A DNA stretch of 64,000 bases, taken from the NCBI RefSeq assembly GCF_014197535.1, contig NZ_JACIFV010000003.1, positions 342,091-406,090 of the forward strand. The letters are read 5' to 3'. Positions 38,401-47,159 of the stretch are shown here, piece after piece (within the stretch, counting starts at the first letter, position 1; the number at the start of each line of letters is the position of its first letter). Below the pieces are notes generated by a model that saw only the letters and a program-made list of their open reading frames with translations, did no database searches and was not told the DNA's origin. This stretch comes from Rhizobium aethiopicum. Lineage in GTDB: Bacteria; Pseudomonadota; Alphaproteobacteria; Rhizobiales; Rhizobiaceae. The translations under genes and the position numbers were made by a program.

Positions 38401-41400
38401 GGACGCGGTGACGCCAAGACCGGCGAGGCCGGCCCGTTGTGTGTGGCGCGTCGCGGCGTTTAGCCAATGGAGATCGAAATCGGCGGTCGGGGCTGCAAGC
38501 GACCCGCTGGCCGCGACGGTTCCGGAGATCGCGCCTTCCGCTGCGAGATCGGGGACGAAGCCGTTGGCAATCGCTGCCGGGATATTGTCCAGTGTTGCGC
38601 CGACCTTGACGTCGCCGATCGTCGTCCCGGCGATATCCATGTTGCCGTTTGCCTTGACCGAGAGTCTGTCGGCGCCGATGGCTGCAGCGTCGAAATCGAG
38701 CTTGTTGTCCGCGAATTTGCCGGACGCGGTCACATCAAGAGCCGCGAGGCCGGCGCGCTTCGTGTGGCGCGTCGCAGCACTTTTCCAGGCGAGGTCGAAA
38801 TTGGCGGTTGGAGCCTTAAGGGAACCGGCGGCAGTCACCTTTCCCGTGATCGCGCCTTCGGCGGCGAGATCGGAAACGAAACCATTGGCGACCTGCGCCG
38901 GCAGGTTGAGGATATCGGCGTCGATATCGAACACCGGCGCCGCCGGATCAGCGAGCCCGACGTCGCCGCCAGCCTTGAGGGAAAGGCCGTCGGCCCCGCC
39001 GATCGTCGTATCGAAATCGAGCTTCTTGTCGGCAAATTTACCGCTGGCGGTGATGCCGAGCGGTGCCAGGCCCGCGCCCTTAAGCTGCCCTGTCGTCGCA
39101 TCCTTCCAGTCGAGTTTGAAATCGGCGATGGGTGCTGCCGGCGTTCCCGTCACGGCAATCGTTCCCGAGATCGTGCCGCCGGCCGAAAGGTTCGGCACGA
39201 AACCATTGGCCAGCGCTGCTGGCAGTTCATGGATGTCGGCATTCAGCTTCAGCGTCTCGCCGACGGAGCCGGTGACGCTCACCGAACCGGTGCCTGTTTT
39301 CAGCGTCAGTCCGTTCAGACTGGCGGTGCCGCCGCCGATCGTGACCTCAGTCGGTGCGGCAAGCTCGACCGGGATGTTGCGGGGGCTGGCCGAGAAGCGG
39401 TCAAGGTTTACCGCGATCGTGCCGCCTGGCGCCTGGATATTGCCGGCGGCCAGCACCGGATTGCCGTCATAGGCGGCGTTAAGATCGAAATCGGTTCGGT
39501 TCTGCTGCCTGGTGAAATCGAGCGAAAGGCCGGCGAGCCTGTTTTCTCCGGCAGCCAACTCTTCGGCGCGGATTGTGCCGTTTGCCGCAAGGGCGCTGAG
39601 ATCGCTGACCGTGAGGTCGATATCCGGCTTGACGATCGCCAGCGTATCGCGGCGGATCGAGGCGCCTGATGCAATGAGCTTGAGCGCGATCTTGCCGCCG
39701 TCGCTCTCGATGCCGAGCGAACCCTTGAGATCTCCTTCGGCTTTCTGGCCGCCGAGCGCAGCCAGCAAGCCGAGCTTGGGAAAATCGAAGGTCAATGCGC
39801 CCGAGGGCGTCAGGGAGGGCGAAAGCTCCAGCTTGCCGGTCAGCCGGTTGCCGCCGACATCGGCGGTCAGTGCGGGAATGCTCGTCTTGCCGTTCTCAGA
39901 ACGGATGTCGCCGTTGATGCCGATCGGCTGTCCGTCGATCGTGCCGGTGGCCGCAAACTTCCCCTGCGGCGCCTTGGGATCGGCGACACCCGACAGATCG
40001 ATATTGAGGTTGGCGAGCGCGCGATCAGCCATCTGCAGGCTGGGAGCCTTGATATTGGCGGTCACGGAGATCGCCGGCAGTTCGCCTCCGATCCTCAGCG
40101 CGTAACCGGCGCCGCCACTCGCGCTCGTCATCAGCTTGCCGACATCGGGCAGCCGACCTGAAAGATCGGCGTTCAACATCGAACCGTCGAGCGCGACGTT
40201 GCCGGCCGCTTCAAGCGTGCCGGATTTCAGGACGAGATTGGACAGCGCGAATTTCGACGGGATCGTGCCGGTCACCTGGCTTTCGAGCAAGATCGGCTGA
40301 TCGAACCTGCTCGTCGCCGCGGACGGCAGGGCCGCCGGTTCGACACTCACCTTGACATTGCCGGTCAGCGCGCGGTCCGCCAGCCGATAGGAGCCGTTGA
40401 GGCTGCCGTTGATATTGGCGCTTTCGACGGTGGTGCCGTTGAAGCCGATGTCGCCCGACGAAATCTGGAGCGGCGAGGCGATGGTGATAGGGCCTTGAAC
40501 TGCGCGATTGAGGTTCGGTTCGGCAAAGGTCGCGTCGCCGGCTACGAGGCGCAGCTGAACGCTGCCGGAACGGGCGGCAAGATTAAAGGCGTCGCTCTTT
40601 GCCGTCAGCTTGACGTTGCCGATATCGGCCTGCGGCAGGGTTGCGCTGTCGAGCGAGCCGCTGAGGCTCAGTCGGGCGGCCTGCGCGTCGCCTGTCAGAG
40701 CCAGGTTGAGGCCCGATATCAGGAAGCGCGCTTCGCCTTCGGCGAGCGGCCAGCGGAAATCGACGGGGCCGGATGTGCCGAGCAGATTGGCGTTCAGGCT
40801 GTTGTTGCCGGCCGGATCAAGCGCTCCCGATGCGGCGATGACGACGCTGCCGGTGGCGATATTGCCGGTCTGGATATCGATCTTGCCGTGGTCGTCGAAG
40901 GTGGCGGCAAGGTCGATATTGGTCTGGCCGGCGAAAAGCGGCCGGAATGCCGCGGGAAGAAGCGAGCTCAGGTCACCGCCACCCTTGAGATCGAGATGGT
41001 GCAGCCCCTCTGCGCCAATCGCATGCCGGCCCTCGATTGCAGCGCGCTGTTGCCCGTCGAGCGCAGCCTGTATCTTGCCTGTCCAGTCGGATATCGGTCC
41101 CTGGCCGTCGAGGTCGATGTTGACGGCAGGATTGCCAGGCAGGCCGAGGAAGCCCGCCAACAGCCCACCCTTCGGCTCGGCAAGCTGCGCCTTCAGCCGC
41201 AGCCGGTTTTCGGCCGGCGCGTAGGCGATATCGGCAGTAAGGCGCGCATCCGGAACCGCGTGGCGGCTGACATTGACCATCGCTTCGCCGCCGTCGCCAT
41301 CCGCCGAAAGGCTGCCGTCGGCGGCGAGCGCGAAGGCCCGCCCGGCAAAAGCTTCGGCCAGTTTGATATCGGGCAGGGCCACATGGTCGACATCGATCTT

Positions 41401-41823
41401 GACCGGAAGTGCGAAGCCGCCGGAATTTTCGGCGCCGGGCCGCGAAGGCAGGGTGCGCACCGGCTTGCGCAGCACGTTGATCGTGTCGATCTGGAAACGT
41501 TTGGCGTGGAATGTTCCCGTCAGCAGCGCCAGCGGGTTCCAATCGATTGCCACACCGTGGATTTCCGCAAAAACGCCCCTCGTGTCGGATAGGGAGATTT
41601 CGGCGGCGCGAAGCCCGCCGGTCAAAAGGCCTTCCGGTTCGCGCACCTCGATCGTCATGTCGCGGTTGGAAAGGGTGGAGGCGATCCTTTCGGTGACGAT
41701 GCGGGCGCCAAAGGAGGTGAAGCCGAAGATCGCGAGCGCCGCCACAGCGAGAATCAAAATGGCGCCTACGGCATAGCCGGTGACCCGCACAATCCAGTTG
41801 ACGATTTTTGCCAGCGTTTGCAT
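35401..41823 (-). CDS. tamB: Translocation and assembly module protein TamB
   Basis: A 2140-residue AsmA-like inner-membrane-anchored protein that spans the periplasm and works with TamA in outer-membrane assembly and lipid transport. An N-terminal membrane helix (about residues 12-34) is followed by a long beta-rich repeat region and a C-terminal DUF490/TamB domain (about 1715-2140, LDKTSITVPERLPTSL). Residues about 866-1717 consist of eight tandem 107-residue repeats. It is larger than E. coli TamB (1259 residues). It follows tamA by 61 bases. No clear ribosome-binding site precedes the ATG. Confidence 0.93.
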   Translation of the reverse strand: MQTLAKIVNWIVRVTGYAVGAILILAVAALAIFGFTSFGARIVTERIASTLSNRDMTIEVREPEGLLTGGLRAAEISLSDTRGVFAEIHGVAIDWNPLALLTGTFHAKRFQIDTINVLRKPVRTLPSRPGAENSGGFALPVKIDVDHVALPDIKLAEAFAGRAFALAADGSLSADGDGGEAMVNVSRHAVPDARLTADIAYAPAENRLRLKAQLAEPKGGLLAGFLGLPGNPAVNIDLDGQGPISDWTGKIQAALDGQQRAAIEGRHAIGAEGLHHLDLKGGGDLSSLLPAAFRPLFAGQTNIDLAATFDDHGKIDIQTGNIATGSVVIAASGALDPAGNNSLNANLLGTSGPVDFRWPLAEGEARFLISGLNLALTGDAQAARLSLSGSLDSATLPQADIGNVKLTAKSDAFNLAARSGSVQLRLVAGDATFAEPNLNRAVQGPITIASPLQISSGDIGFNGTTVESANINGSLNGSYRLADRALTGNVKVSVEPAALPSAATSRFDQPILLESQVTGTIPSKFALSNLVLKSGTLEAAGNVALDGSMLNADLSGRLPDVGKLMTSASGGAGYALRIGGELPAISVTANIKAPSLQMADRALANLNIDLSGVADPKAPQGKFAATGTIDGQPIGINGDIRSENGKTSIPALTADVGGNRLTGKLELSPSLTPSGALTFDFPKLGLLAALGGQKAEGDLKGSLGIESDGGKIALKLIASGASIRRDTLAIVKPDIDLTVSDLSALAANGTIRAEELAAGENRLAGLSLDFTRQQNRTDFDLNAAYDGNPVLAAGNIQAPGGTIAVNLDRFSASPRNIPVELAAPTEVTIGGGTASLNGLTLKTGTGSVSVTGSVGETLKLNADIHELPAALANGFVPNLSAGGTISGTIAVTGTPAAPIADFKLDWKDATTGQLKGAGLAPLGITASGKFADKKLDFDTTIGGADGLSLKAGGDVGLADPAAPVFDIDADILNLPAQVANGFVSDLAAEGAITGKVTAAGSLKAPTANFDLAWKSAATRHTKRAGLAALDVTASGKFADNKLDFDAAAIGADRLSVKANGNMDIAGTTIGDVKVGATLDNIPAAIANGFVPDLAAEGAISGTVAASGSLAAPTADFDLHWLNAATRHTQRAGLAGLGVTASGKFADNKFDFDAAVAGANHLSLKANGNVAVTGTTIGTVAADATLANIPASLANSFVADLAAEGTVSGRVSAAGSLSAPTANFDFNWKDAATSHTKRAGLATLDMTASGKFADNKLDFNAAAGGDQGLSLKATGNVALAGTAIDSVKVDAEIAKLPAALANAFVPDLAAGGMISGTLSAAGTPAAPKADFKLDWADAATSHTRSAHLSGLALAASGHLADNKLDFNANLGGQDGLSLNAAGNVAISGTSVRNIDVKADLANLPAGLANGFVPGLAAEGTVSGTASASGALPKPAVDFKLDWKNAATAQTRSSGLSGLSAAASGKFVNDRVDFDASLAGKEGTLAKAAGGVTIAGKAIRDLSINADIPALPANIANAFVPGLGAEGTLSASAQTSGTPADPIIDFKLNWKDAATSHTKAAGLSRLALAATGKYAGDRLDFDADLSGSGGISLKATGNLSIAGTTIRSIDVTANAANVPAAIANGFVPGIGAEGTITATAKATGALSSPAVDFKVDWKNAATSQTKGAGLSSFSIGASGKLADNRLTVDTSLAGDAGMSLKGGGSVVISGNRAIDMRFNGNVPFAVLGAPLAQQGFVADGVASVDLKIGGTAAAPVINGTVSTSGAKLVDVRRNLAVNNLAATVTFNGNQAVISRLSGNLGGGGTISASGTIGIQPAGGFPADISIKLDKAVYVDGTLVVSTVNGTVGLRGPIMSATLSGKLRLDKTSITVPERLPTSLREIDIRHKNAPRAVLAQLRADGERKPGEKSSVITLDLEIDAPSQIFARGRGIDAELGGLVTIRGTAAAPIVTGGFTMRRGRLTILNRRLNFSDKSRITFAGDLTPALDMEATSTSGTTTLTVDVSGLATDPSITFSSSPQLPQDEVLAQLIFGQSMSKLSPVQIAQLADAVSQLAGNRSTSLFEGLRNQLGVDDFDISTDAKGQTSVSVGRYLNDRTYFELQQGGSAGAKAIINLDVGRGVKLRGAAGGNGAGEAGIVYEREY
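36670..39227 (-). repeat. Eight tandem 321-bp repeats within tamB
   Basis: Each unit encodes about 107 residues running from LPAxxANGFVPxLAAEG through SGSLxAPTADFxLxWKxAAT, GLAxLxxxASGKFADNKLDF, LSLKAxGNVAISGT to VxAxLAN. Repeat boundaries recur every 321 bases. The central units are most alike and the outer ones more diverged, consistent with expansion by unequal crossing over. Confidence 0.85.
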
Positions 41824-41884
41824 CGGCGCGGACTACCCCGTTTTCATGCGGCCCATCGATCGGAAAGAACCAAAAGCGGCAACC

Positions 41885-43813
41885 CTAGAAGGATTGGCCG
41901 ATGCCGGCATAAATTCCATAATCTGTGCCATCTTCGTACTTGTTCAGCGGCACGGCAAAATCAAGCCGCAGCGGCCCGAAAGGTGTGGCATATCGTATTC
42001 CCGCGCCGGCGCCCGCGCGGATATCGGAAAAACCCGGGAAGGTGCTGTCCGATACGGTGCCGACATCGATGAAGGGCACGAGGCCGATCGTATCTGTGAT
42101 CTTGAAGCGGGCCTCCAGCGACCCCGTCACATAGGAGCGGCCGCCGGTGGCATCGCCATTGTCATTGTAAGGCGAAATTTCCTGATAACTGTATCCCCGC
42201 ACCGAACCGCCGCCGCCGGCGAAAAAGCGCTGCGTGGCAGGAATGTCCTCGATCCCGCCGCCGCCGATCAGCACGCCGGCGGCGACCTTGCCGGCAAGCA
42301 CGAGGCGATCTTCAGCGCCGAACGGTAGATAGCCGGAGATCGAGCCCTCGAACGCCGCATAGGGTGTGGCGTTGAATACCTCGTAGCCGGGCTTTGCCGA
42401 GGCTGTCGCGCGATAGCCTTCGGTCGGATTGAACTTGTCGTCGCGTGCGTCACGATCATATTGAAGCGGGAGGGCGATGGTCAGATAGTCATTGGTGCCA
42501 AAGGCGTCGTCATCGCGCTCCCAGCTGACTTCGCCGCTCGCCGACACCGTGTCCTTCTCGGTCAGTTCATAGGAAAGGCCCAACGAGGCGGTGACGAGCG
42601 TCGCGTTATAAGCGTCCGGATTCTGGGTCTTGGCGACGATACCGGCCTTCAGCGTGGCGGCCGGGAAGAAGGCGCCGGGCTTGGTGAAGAGGATGCCGGC
42701 GGAATAGTCGAGGCTGCCGACATCGGTGGCTTCGCCGAGCCGCGAGACCGAGCCTTCGATCCTCAGCGTCTCGGCCTCGCCGAACAGGTTGCGGTGGCCC
42801 CAATAGCCCTGGATGCCGAGGCCGTCGGTGGTGGAATATTGCGCGCCGACGCCGAAATAGCGCCTCTTGCCTTCGGACACCTCGATCGTCATCGGCAGCG
42901 TACCATCAGGCGCCAGCGCATCGCCCTCATGAATGGTGACGCTCGAAAAGACGCCGAGGGCGCGAAGCCGCTCGCCGGCCTTCTTCAGCCTTTCCGGCGA
43001 ATAGGCGTCCCCTTTGTTCAGCCGGGAATAACGCTGGATAAAACCTGGCCGCACGGTTTTTTCGCCGGTGACCCCGACATCGCCGATCGGGGCGACAGGC
43101 CCGCCTTCGGCAGCAAGCACGATGTCGACCGTATCGCTCCTGTGATCGGCGACGACCTTGCGTTCGGTCAATTTGGCAAAGGGCCGGCCTTCGCTTTTCA
43201 ACTGTTCGACAATCTTGTCGCCGGCCTTAATGATGGCGAGCGAGCCGGCCTCGGCGCCGGGGGCAAGGTCGTAATCGGCGGGATTGCGATCCGCGGCGTC
43301 GCCGCCGAATTGCACCTCTCTGACCCTGAAAACAGGGCCGGGTGTTATATTGACGGTGACGGGGACCGGCCCGGAGCGGTCGAATGTCGGATTGGGCGGC
43401 AGGTCGTCGATATCCTTGCCATCGATGGCGATCGTCACCACGCCGCCGTAACGGGCTTTTTCATACAGGGTGGCGATCAGCCGCTCGCGGTCGTCACGGG
43501 CCTTGACGACGATGCCGAGATCGCCGGAGACGGGCTGTTTCTGGTCGCTGACGAGGCGGGAGCTGTTTTCGAGCGCTTCCTTAAGATCGGGATCGGCGGT
43601 GTCGGCCTTGAGGTCGACGTGATAGCGCACCGGATCGGGCACCTGTTCGCTCTCGTCCTCCTCCTTGCCGAAGATGGTGATGCCGAAAAGCTTGAAGGCG
43701 TAAGCATCGCCGATCAGGACCGGTGAGAAAGCAGCTGCCGCTGCGACCACCATCATGGTGCCTGTTCGCCGATACGCAGTACCTATTTTCGGACTTGTCC
43801 CTCTAATCCGCAT
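41885..43813 (-). CDS. tamA: Outer-membrane assembly protein TamA (Omp85 family)
   Basis: A 642-residue BamA-like protein. A signal sequence (to about residue 40, ending AYA) precedes POTRA-type domains (for example VNITPGPVFRVREVQFGG) and a C-terminal 16-strand barrel (about 280-642) with GGGGSVRGYSYQE and the terminal VPLNKYEDGTDYGIYAGIGQSF-like strand ending in Phe. The start at 43813 is preferred to one 21 codons upstream. It is the first gene of the tamA-tamB pair. Confidence 0.94.
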   Translation of the reverse strand: MRIRGTSPKIGTAYRRTGTMMVVAAAAAFSPVLIGDAYAFKLFGITIFGKEEDESEQVPDPVRYHVDLKADTADPDLKEALENSSRLVSDQKQPVSGDLGIVVKARDDRERLIATLYEKARYGGVVTIAIDGKDIDDLPPNPTFDRSGPVPVTVNITPGPVFRVREVQFGGDAADRNPADYDLAPGAEAGSLAIIKAGDKIVEQLKSEGRPFAKLTERKVVADHRSDTVDIVLAAEGGPVAPIGDVGVTGEKTVRPGFIQRYSRLNKGDAYSPERLKKAGERLRALGVFSSVTIHEGDALAPDGTLPMTIEVSEGKRRYFGVGAQYSTTDGLGIQGYWGHRNLFGEAETLRIEGSVSRLGEATDVGSLDYSAGILFTKPGAFFPAATLKAGIVAKTQNPDAYNATLVTASLGLSYELTEKDTVSASGEVSWERDDDAFGTNDYLTIALPLQYDRDARDDKFNPTEGYRATASAKPGYEVFNATPYAAFEGSISGYLPFGAEDRLVLAGKVAAGVLIGGGGIEDIPATQRFFAGGGGSVRGYSYQEISPYNDNGDATGGRSYVTGSLEARFKITDTIGLVPFIDVGTVSDSTFPGFSDIRAGAGAGIRYATPFGPLRLDFAVPLNKYEDGTDYGIYAGIGQSF

Positions 43814-43925
43814 CCGCTGCTTTTGGTTACGCCTACATGAAGCTTCGTTGCCCAGCCGTGAACAGCTTAGCGGCAAAATCGCGCAGGGTGTACCATTTTA
43901 AATTGCCCACGCGCTAATTCAGTAC

Positions 43926-43954
43926 AAAAAATCCCGGATGTGTGTCCGGGATTT
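43926..43954 (-). terminator. Rho-independent terminator of the glycine-zipper gene
   Basis: AAATCCCGGA (43929-43938) pairs with TCCGGGATTT (43945-43954) across a 6-base loop. On the minus strand the stem runs into six T residues. It lies about 25 bases beyond the 43981 stop. Confidence 0.85.
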
Positions 43955-43980
43955 CCTGATTTTGCGTCTTGCCAGCGCTG

Positions 43981-44238
43981 TCAGCGCGGGCAAGCGTCGA
44001 TATAACGGCGACCATAACGGTCGCGATAGTAGCACTGGCCGGGCTGTTCCGCGACGCTACCGATCAAGGCCCCCGACACGCCGCCGATGGCGGCACCGAC
44101 CGCAGCACCTCGGACATTGCCGGTGACTGCACCGCCAATGACTGCGCCGGATGCAGCACCGATTCCGGCGCCCTGCTGCGTCGGTGTGCAGCTTGCGACC
44201 GACAGGCCGATCAATGCGAGTATGACAGCTTTTTTCAT
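43981..44238 (-). CDS. Glycine-zipper lipoprotein
   Basis: An 85-residue protein with a lipoprotein signal (VILALIGLSVASC, lipobox Cys at residue 17) and a repeated Gly/Ala zipper (GAGIGAASGAVIGGAV, GAAVGAAIGGVSGALIG) that can form membrane-associated helices. It resembles YMGG/Gly-zipper envelope proteins. Probably attached to the outer or inner membrane. Function unknown. Confidence 0.85.
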   Translation of the reverse strand: MKKAVILALIGLSVASCTPTQQGAGIGAASGAVIGGAVTGNVRGAAVGAAIGGVSGALIGSVAEQPGQCYYRDRYGRRYIDACPR

Positions 44239-44566
44239 CTCTTTTCTCCTGGGTTATCGCCCAATGGGCATAGGCCGTCCCTATTGTTTTTTTGGCACGC
44301 TAGCTCGAAAACTATGTCGGAAGAAAGGGTTGTCCACTCCTGTCCGGATTTTTTTGCTTTGAAGGGGTGTTGCGGGCCTTGCGGAATTTGCGCCTATGTC
44401 GGGCGCTTTTGCCGCATGGCCCCATTGATTGTGGCGCACGTATTTTTTTGTCTGGAATCATTCAAAAAACTGGGCCTTTTGCCGCAGTTGATGTTAAACC
44501 AAAGGGTAAGCATTGACGCGCGGACGTCCGATCGGCAAGAACGGCCGCGTGATACTGGAGCATATG
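44239..44566. other. Regulatory region upstream of hemA
   Basis: 328 bases between the divergent glycine-zipper gene and hemA. No coding frame is convincing. I looked for a perfect Fnr/FixK box (TTGAT-N4-ATCAA) and did not find one. Promoters for both genes must lie here but no clear consensus was found. Confidence 0.4.
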
Positions 44567-45781
44567 ATGGATTTCGAAGCATTTTTCAAAAACGAGCTTG
44601 ACGGGCTTCATGCCGAGGGCCGCTACCGCGTTTTTGCCGATCTCGAACGTCACCGCGGCAACTTCCCACGTGCGACGCGCCATACGGCCGATGGCGAGAA
44701 GGAAGTCACGGTCTGGTGCTCCAACGACTATCTCGGCATGGGCCAGAACCCGAAGGTCATCGAGGCGATGAAGGCCGCCATCGACCACTGTGGCGCGGGT
44801 GCGGGAGGCACCCGGAATATTTCTGGCACCAACCATTACCACGTCCTGCTCGAGCGTGAGCTTGCCGATCTGCACGGCAAGGAATCGGCACTGATCTTCA
44901 CCTCAGGCTATGTCTCCAACTGGGCCGCACTCGGCACGCTCGGCGCGAAAATTCCCGGCCTGATCATCTTCTCCGATGCGCTCAACCATGCCTCGATGAT
45001 CGAGGGCATTCGTCATGCCAAATGCGACAAGGTGATCTGGAAACACAATGACGTCGCCGATCTCGAAGCCAAGCTTGCGGCCTCCGATCCGAAGGCGCCG
45101 AAGCTGATCGCCTTCGAGAGCGTCTATTCGATGGATGGTGACATCGCCCCGATCAAGGAGATCTGCGATCTGGCCGACAAATACGGCGCGATGACCTATC
45201 TCGACGAGGTGCATGCGGTCGGCATGTACGGCCCCCGCGGCGGCGGCATTGCCGAGCGCGAGGGACTGATGGATCGGCTGACGGTGATCGAGGGCACACT
45301 CGGCAAGGCCTTCGGCGTGATGGGCGGCTATATCGCTGCCTCAGCGGCGTTGTGCGACTTCATCCGCTCGTTTGCCTCCGGCTTCATCTTCACCACGGCG
45401 CTGCCGCCGGCATTGGCCGCTGGTGCGGTCGCCTCGATCCAGCATCTGAAGGTCAGCCAGTTCGAGCGCGCCCGCCATCAGGACCGGGTGCGCAAATTAC
45501 GCTCGCTGCTCGATCAGCGCGGCATTCCGCATATGCACAATCCCAGCCACATCGTGCCGGTGATGGTCGGCGATGCCGCCAAGTGCAAGTGGATCTCCGA
45601 CCTCTTGCTCGACAATTGCGGCGTCTATGTCCAGCCGATTAACTATCCCACAGTGCCGAAGAAGACCGAGCGGCTGCGCATCACCCCGACACCGCTGCAT
45701 TCCGACGCCGATATCGCCCATCTCGTGGACGCCCTGCATTCGCTCTGGTCGCGTTGCGCGCTGGCAAGGCACGTCGCCTGA
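44567..45781 (+). CDS. hemA: 5-Aminolevulinate synthase
   Basis: A 404-residue PLP enzyme condensing glycine and succinyl-CoA to 5-aminolevulinate, the first step of haem synthesis by the C4 (Shemin) route used in alphaproteobacteria. The PLP Lys is K247 ([12 protein letters not shown]). The [17 protein letters not shown] block is typical of rhizobial HemA. The start at 44567 (MDFEAFF) is 6 bases from GGAG; an adjacent ATG at 44564 is too close to it. Confidence 0.97.
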   Translation: MDFEAFFKNELDGLHAEGRYRVFADLERHRGNFPRATRHTADGEKEVTVWCSNDYLGMGQNPKVIEAMKAAIDHCGAGAGGTRNISGTNHYHVLLERELADLHGKESALIFTSGYVSNWAALGTLGAKIPGLIIFSDALNHASMIEGIRHAKCDKVIWKHNDVADLEAKLAASDPKAPKLIAFESVYSMDGDIAPIKEICDLADKYGAMTYLDEVHAVGMYGPRGGGIAEREGLMDRLTVIEGTLGKAFGVMGGYIAASAALCDFIRSFASGFIFTTALPPALAAGAVASIQHLKVSQFERARHQDRVRKLRSLLDQRGIPHMHNPSHIVPVMVGDAAKCKWISDLLLDNCGVYVQPINYPTVPKKTERLRITPTPLHSDADIAHLVDALHSLWSRCALARHVA

Positions 45782-46009
45782 TCTTTCAACGATCGCCCGG
45801 GTTCTAATCCCGCGAATCAGAACCTCGATCGGAGGTTCCGACGGCGATTGTTCGTTCCACATTCATTAGCTGGTAAGGTTATCCAGCGCCGCCCTGTCGC
45901 TCTGCCGATGAATGATGCATTGCAATCCGCTCTCATGGATTCGCATCGGCTTTTTCCACGCCTTCCTTCCTGCAATTCACGCCTCGCTGTTCCGTCTCTC
46001 GAATTGCAT
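45782..46009. other. Intergenic region between hemA and the LacI-type regulator
   Basis: About 230 bases (plus the operator region to 46081) with no coding frame supported. Imperfect inverted repeats around 45785-45855 could fold into a hairpin but lack a T-run. Confidence 0.35.
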
Positions 46010-46057
46010 GAGAAAACCTTTTCTCACTTGACAATAAGATTGGTAAAAGCTTTTCTC
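46010..46057 (+). promoter_or_regulatory. Paired LacI-type operators flanking a -35 box
   Basis: GAGAAAACCTTTTCTC (46010-46025) and GGTAAAAGCTTTTCTC (46042-46057) are two closely similar palindromes with centres 32 bases apart, three turns of the helix. TTGACA at 46028-46033 lies between them. They sit just upstream of the LacI-family gene, so they probably bind that regulator. Confidence 0.65.
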
Positions 46058-46081
46058 AAGCCAATTCAGAAGGAGGACGTT

Positions 46082-47104
46082 CTGAACATATCGGGAGGAA
46101 AAAGAGGCAGGATCACCATCCATGAGGTCGCGTCGGCTGCTGGCGTGAGCATTTCGACGGCGTCGAAGGCGCTCAACGACACCGGCCGGATGGGAGCGGA
46201 AACCCGCGAACGGGTGAAGCGGATTGCCGGCGAAATCGGATATCGGCCGAATGCGCTGGCAAGAGGGCTTCTCAGCAAACGCAGCTTCACCGTCGGGCTG
46301 CTGACCAACGACACTTACGGCCGTTTCACGCTGCCTGTGATGGCGGGTATTTCGGACGCTCTCGTCGATCATGGCGTTTCGGTTTTCCTGTGCGCCATCG
46401 AAGACGATCCGGCGCTCGCCCAGATCCACGTCGATGCGATGCTGGACAAGCAGGTCGACGGCATCATCGCCACGGGAAAGCGCCTGGACAGGCGTCTGCC
46501 TGTCGACCTGTCGAATTTGCATGTGCCTGTCGTCTACGCCTTCACCGAGGGGACGCAGAACAGCGTTACCTTTCGTTCGGACGACGAGCAGGGTGCGAGG
46601 CTGGCGGTCGAATGGCTCGCGACGATCGGGCGGCGGCGGATTGCGCATATTACCGGGCCGGAGGACTTCTTCTCGGTGCGGGAGCGGGCCGGGGCCTATC
46701 ATCAGGTGGCGGGCCACCGCGAGCCGGTGCTCTATGGCGTCTGGTCGGAAAACTGGGGCCATGAGGCGGTGGAACAGCTTTGGGAGAGGCCGGGGGAAAA
46801 GCCGGATGCGCTCTTCTGCGGCAACGACCAGATCGCCCGGGGCGCCGTAGATGCGCTGCGCGAGCGCGGCGTCAAGGTGCCGCAGGACGTCTCGGTGATC
46901 GGCTTTGACAATTGGGAGATTGTTGCGGCCCAGACGCGGCCGCCGCTGACGACGGTAGATATGGAGCTGAAGGAGCTCGGGCGGCAGGCCGGATTGACGG
47001 TGCTGGCGCTTGCGGAAGGACGGCCTGTCGAGCCGGGAGTGAGGAAGTTGCCCTGCCGGCTCGTCGTCCGGCGGTCATGCGGGGGTAGGACCCCCGAGGA
47101 ATAA
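46082..47104 (+). CDS. LacI-family transcriptional regulator
   Basis: A 340-residue repressor. The helix-turn-helix RITIHEVASAAGVSISTASKALN is followed by the hinge and a sugar-binding domain. It precedes a sugar ABC transporter and GH127 arabinofuranosidase and probably senses a sugar released from arabinofuranosides. The start is unusual: no in-frame ATG or GTG lies near the helix-turn-helix, but a CTG at 46082 is five bases from AAGGAGG (46070-46076). An in-frame TTG at 46040 is the alternative, giving a non-homologous extension. Confidence 0.85.
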   Translation: MNISGGKRGRITIHEVASAAGVSISTASKALNDTGRMGAETRERVKRIAGEIGYRPNALARGLLSKRSFTVGLLTNDTYGRFTLPVMAGISDALVDHGVSVFLCAIEDDPALAQIHVDAMLDKQVDGIIATGKRLDRRLPVDLSNLHVPVVYAFTEGTQNSVTFRSDDEQGARLAVEWLATIGRRRIAHITGPEDFFSVRERAGAYHQVAGHREPVLYGVWSENWGHEAVEQLWERPGEKPDALFCGNDQIARGAVDALRERGVKVPQDVSVIGFDNWEIVAAQTRPPLTTVDMELKELGRQAGLTVLALAEGRPVEPGVRKLPCRLVVRRSCGGRTPEE

Positions 47105-47159
47105 GAATCAGGGAAATGAGCAAAGGCGCGAGGAGATGCGCCATATTGGGAGGAGTGTC

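Noticed and set aside
36670..39227. Regular repeats considered as a CRISPR array
   Set aside because: The units are 321 bases, contiguous without spacers, coding in frame, and part of TamB; no cas genes are near.
36341..39669. Long plus-strand open frames (up to 562 codons) opposite tamB
   Set aside because: They mirror the tamB repeats in another frame of high-GC DNA, have low-complexity Ser/Pro/Ala composition and no motifs; tamB on the minus strand has clear homology.
44460..44520. Possible Fnr/FixK box upstream of hemA (TTGATGTTAAACCAA)
   Set aside because: The right half does not match ATCAA, so it is not a credible anaerobox.
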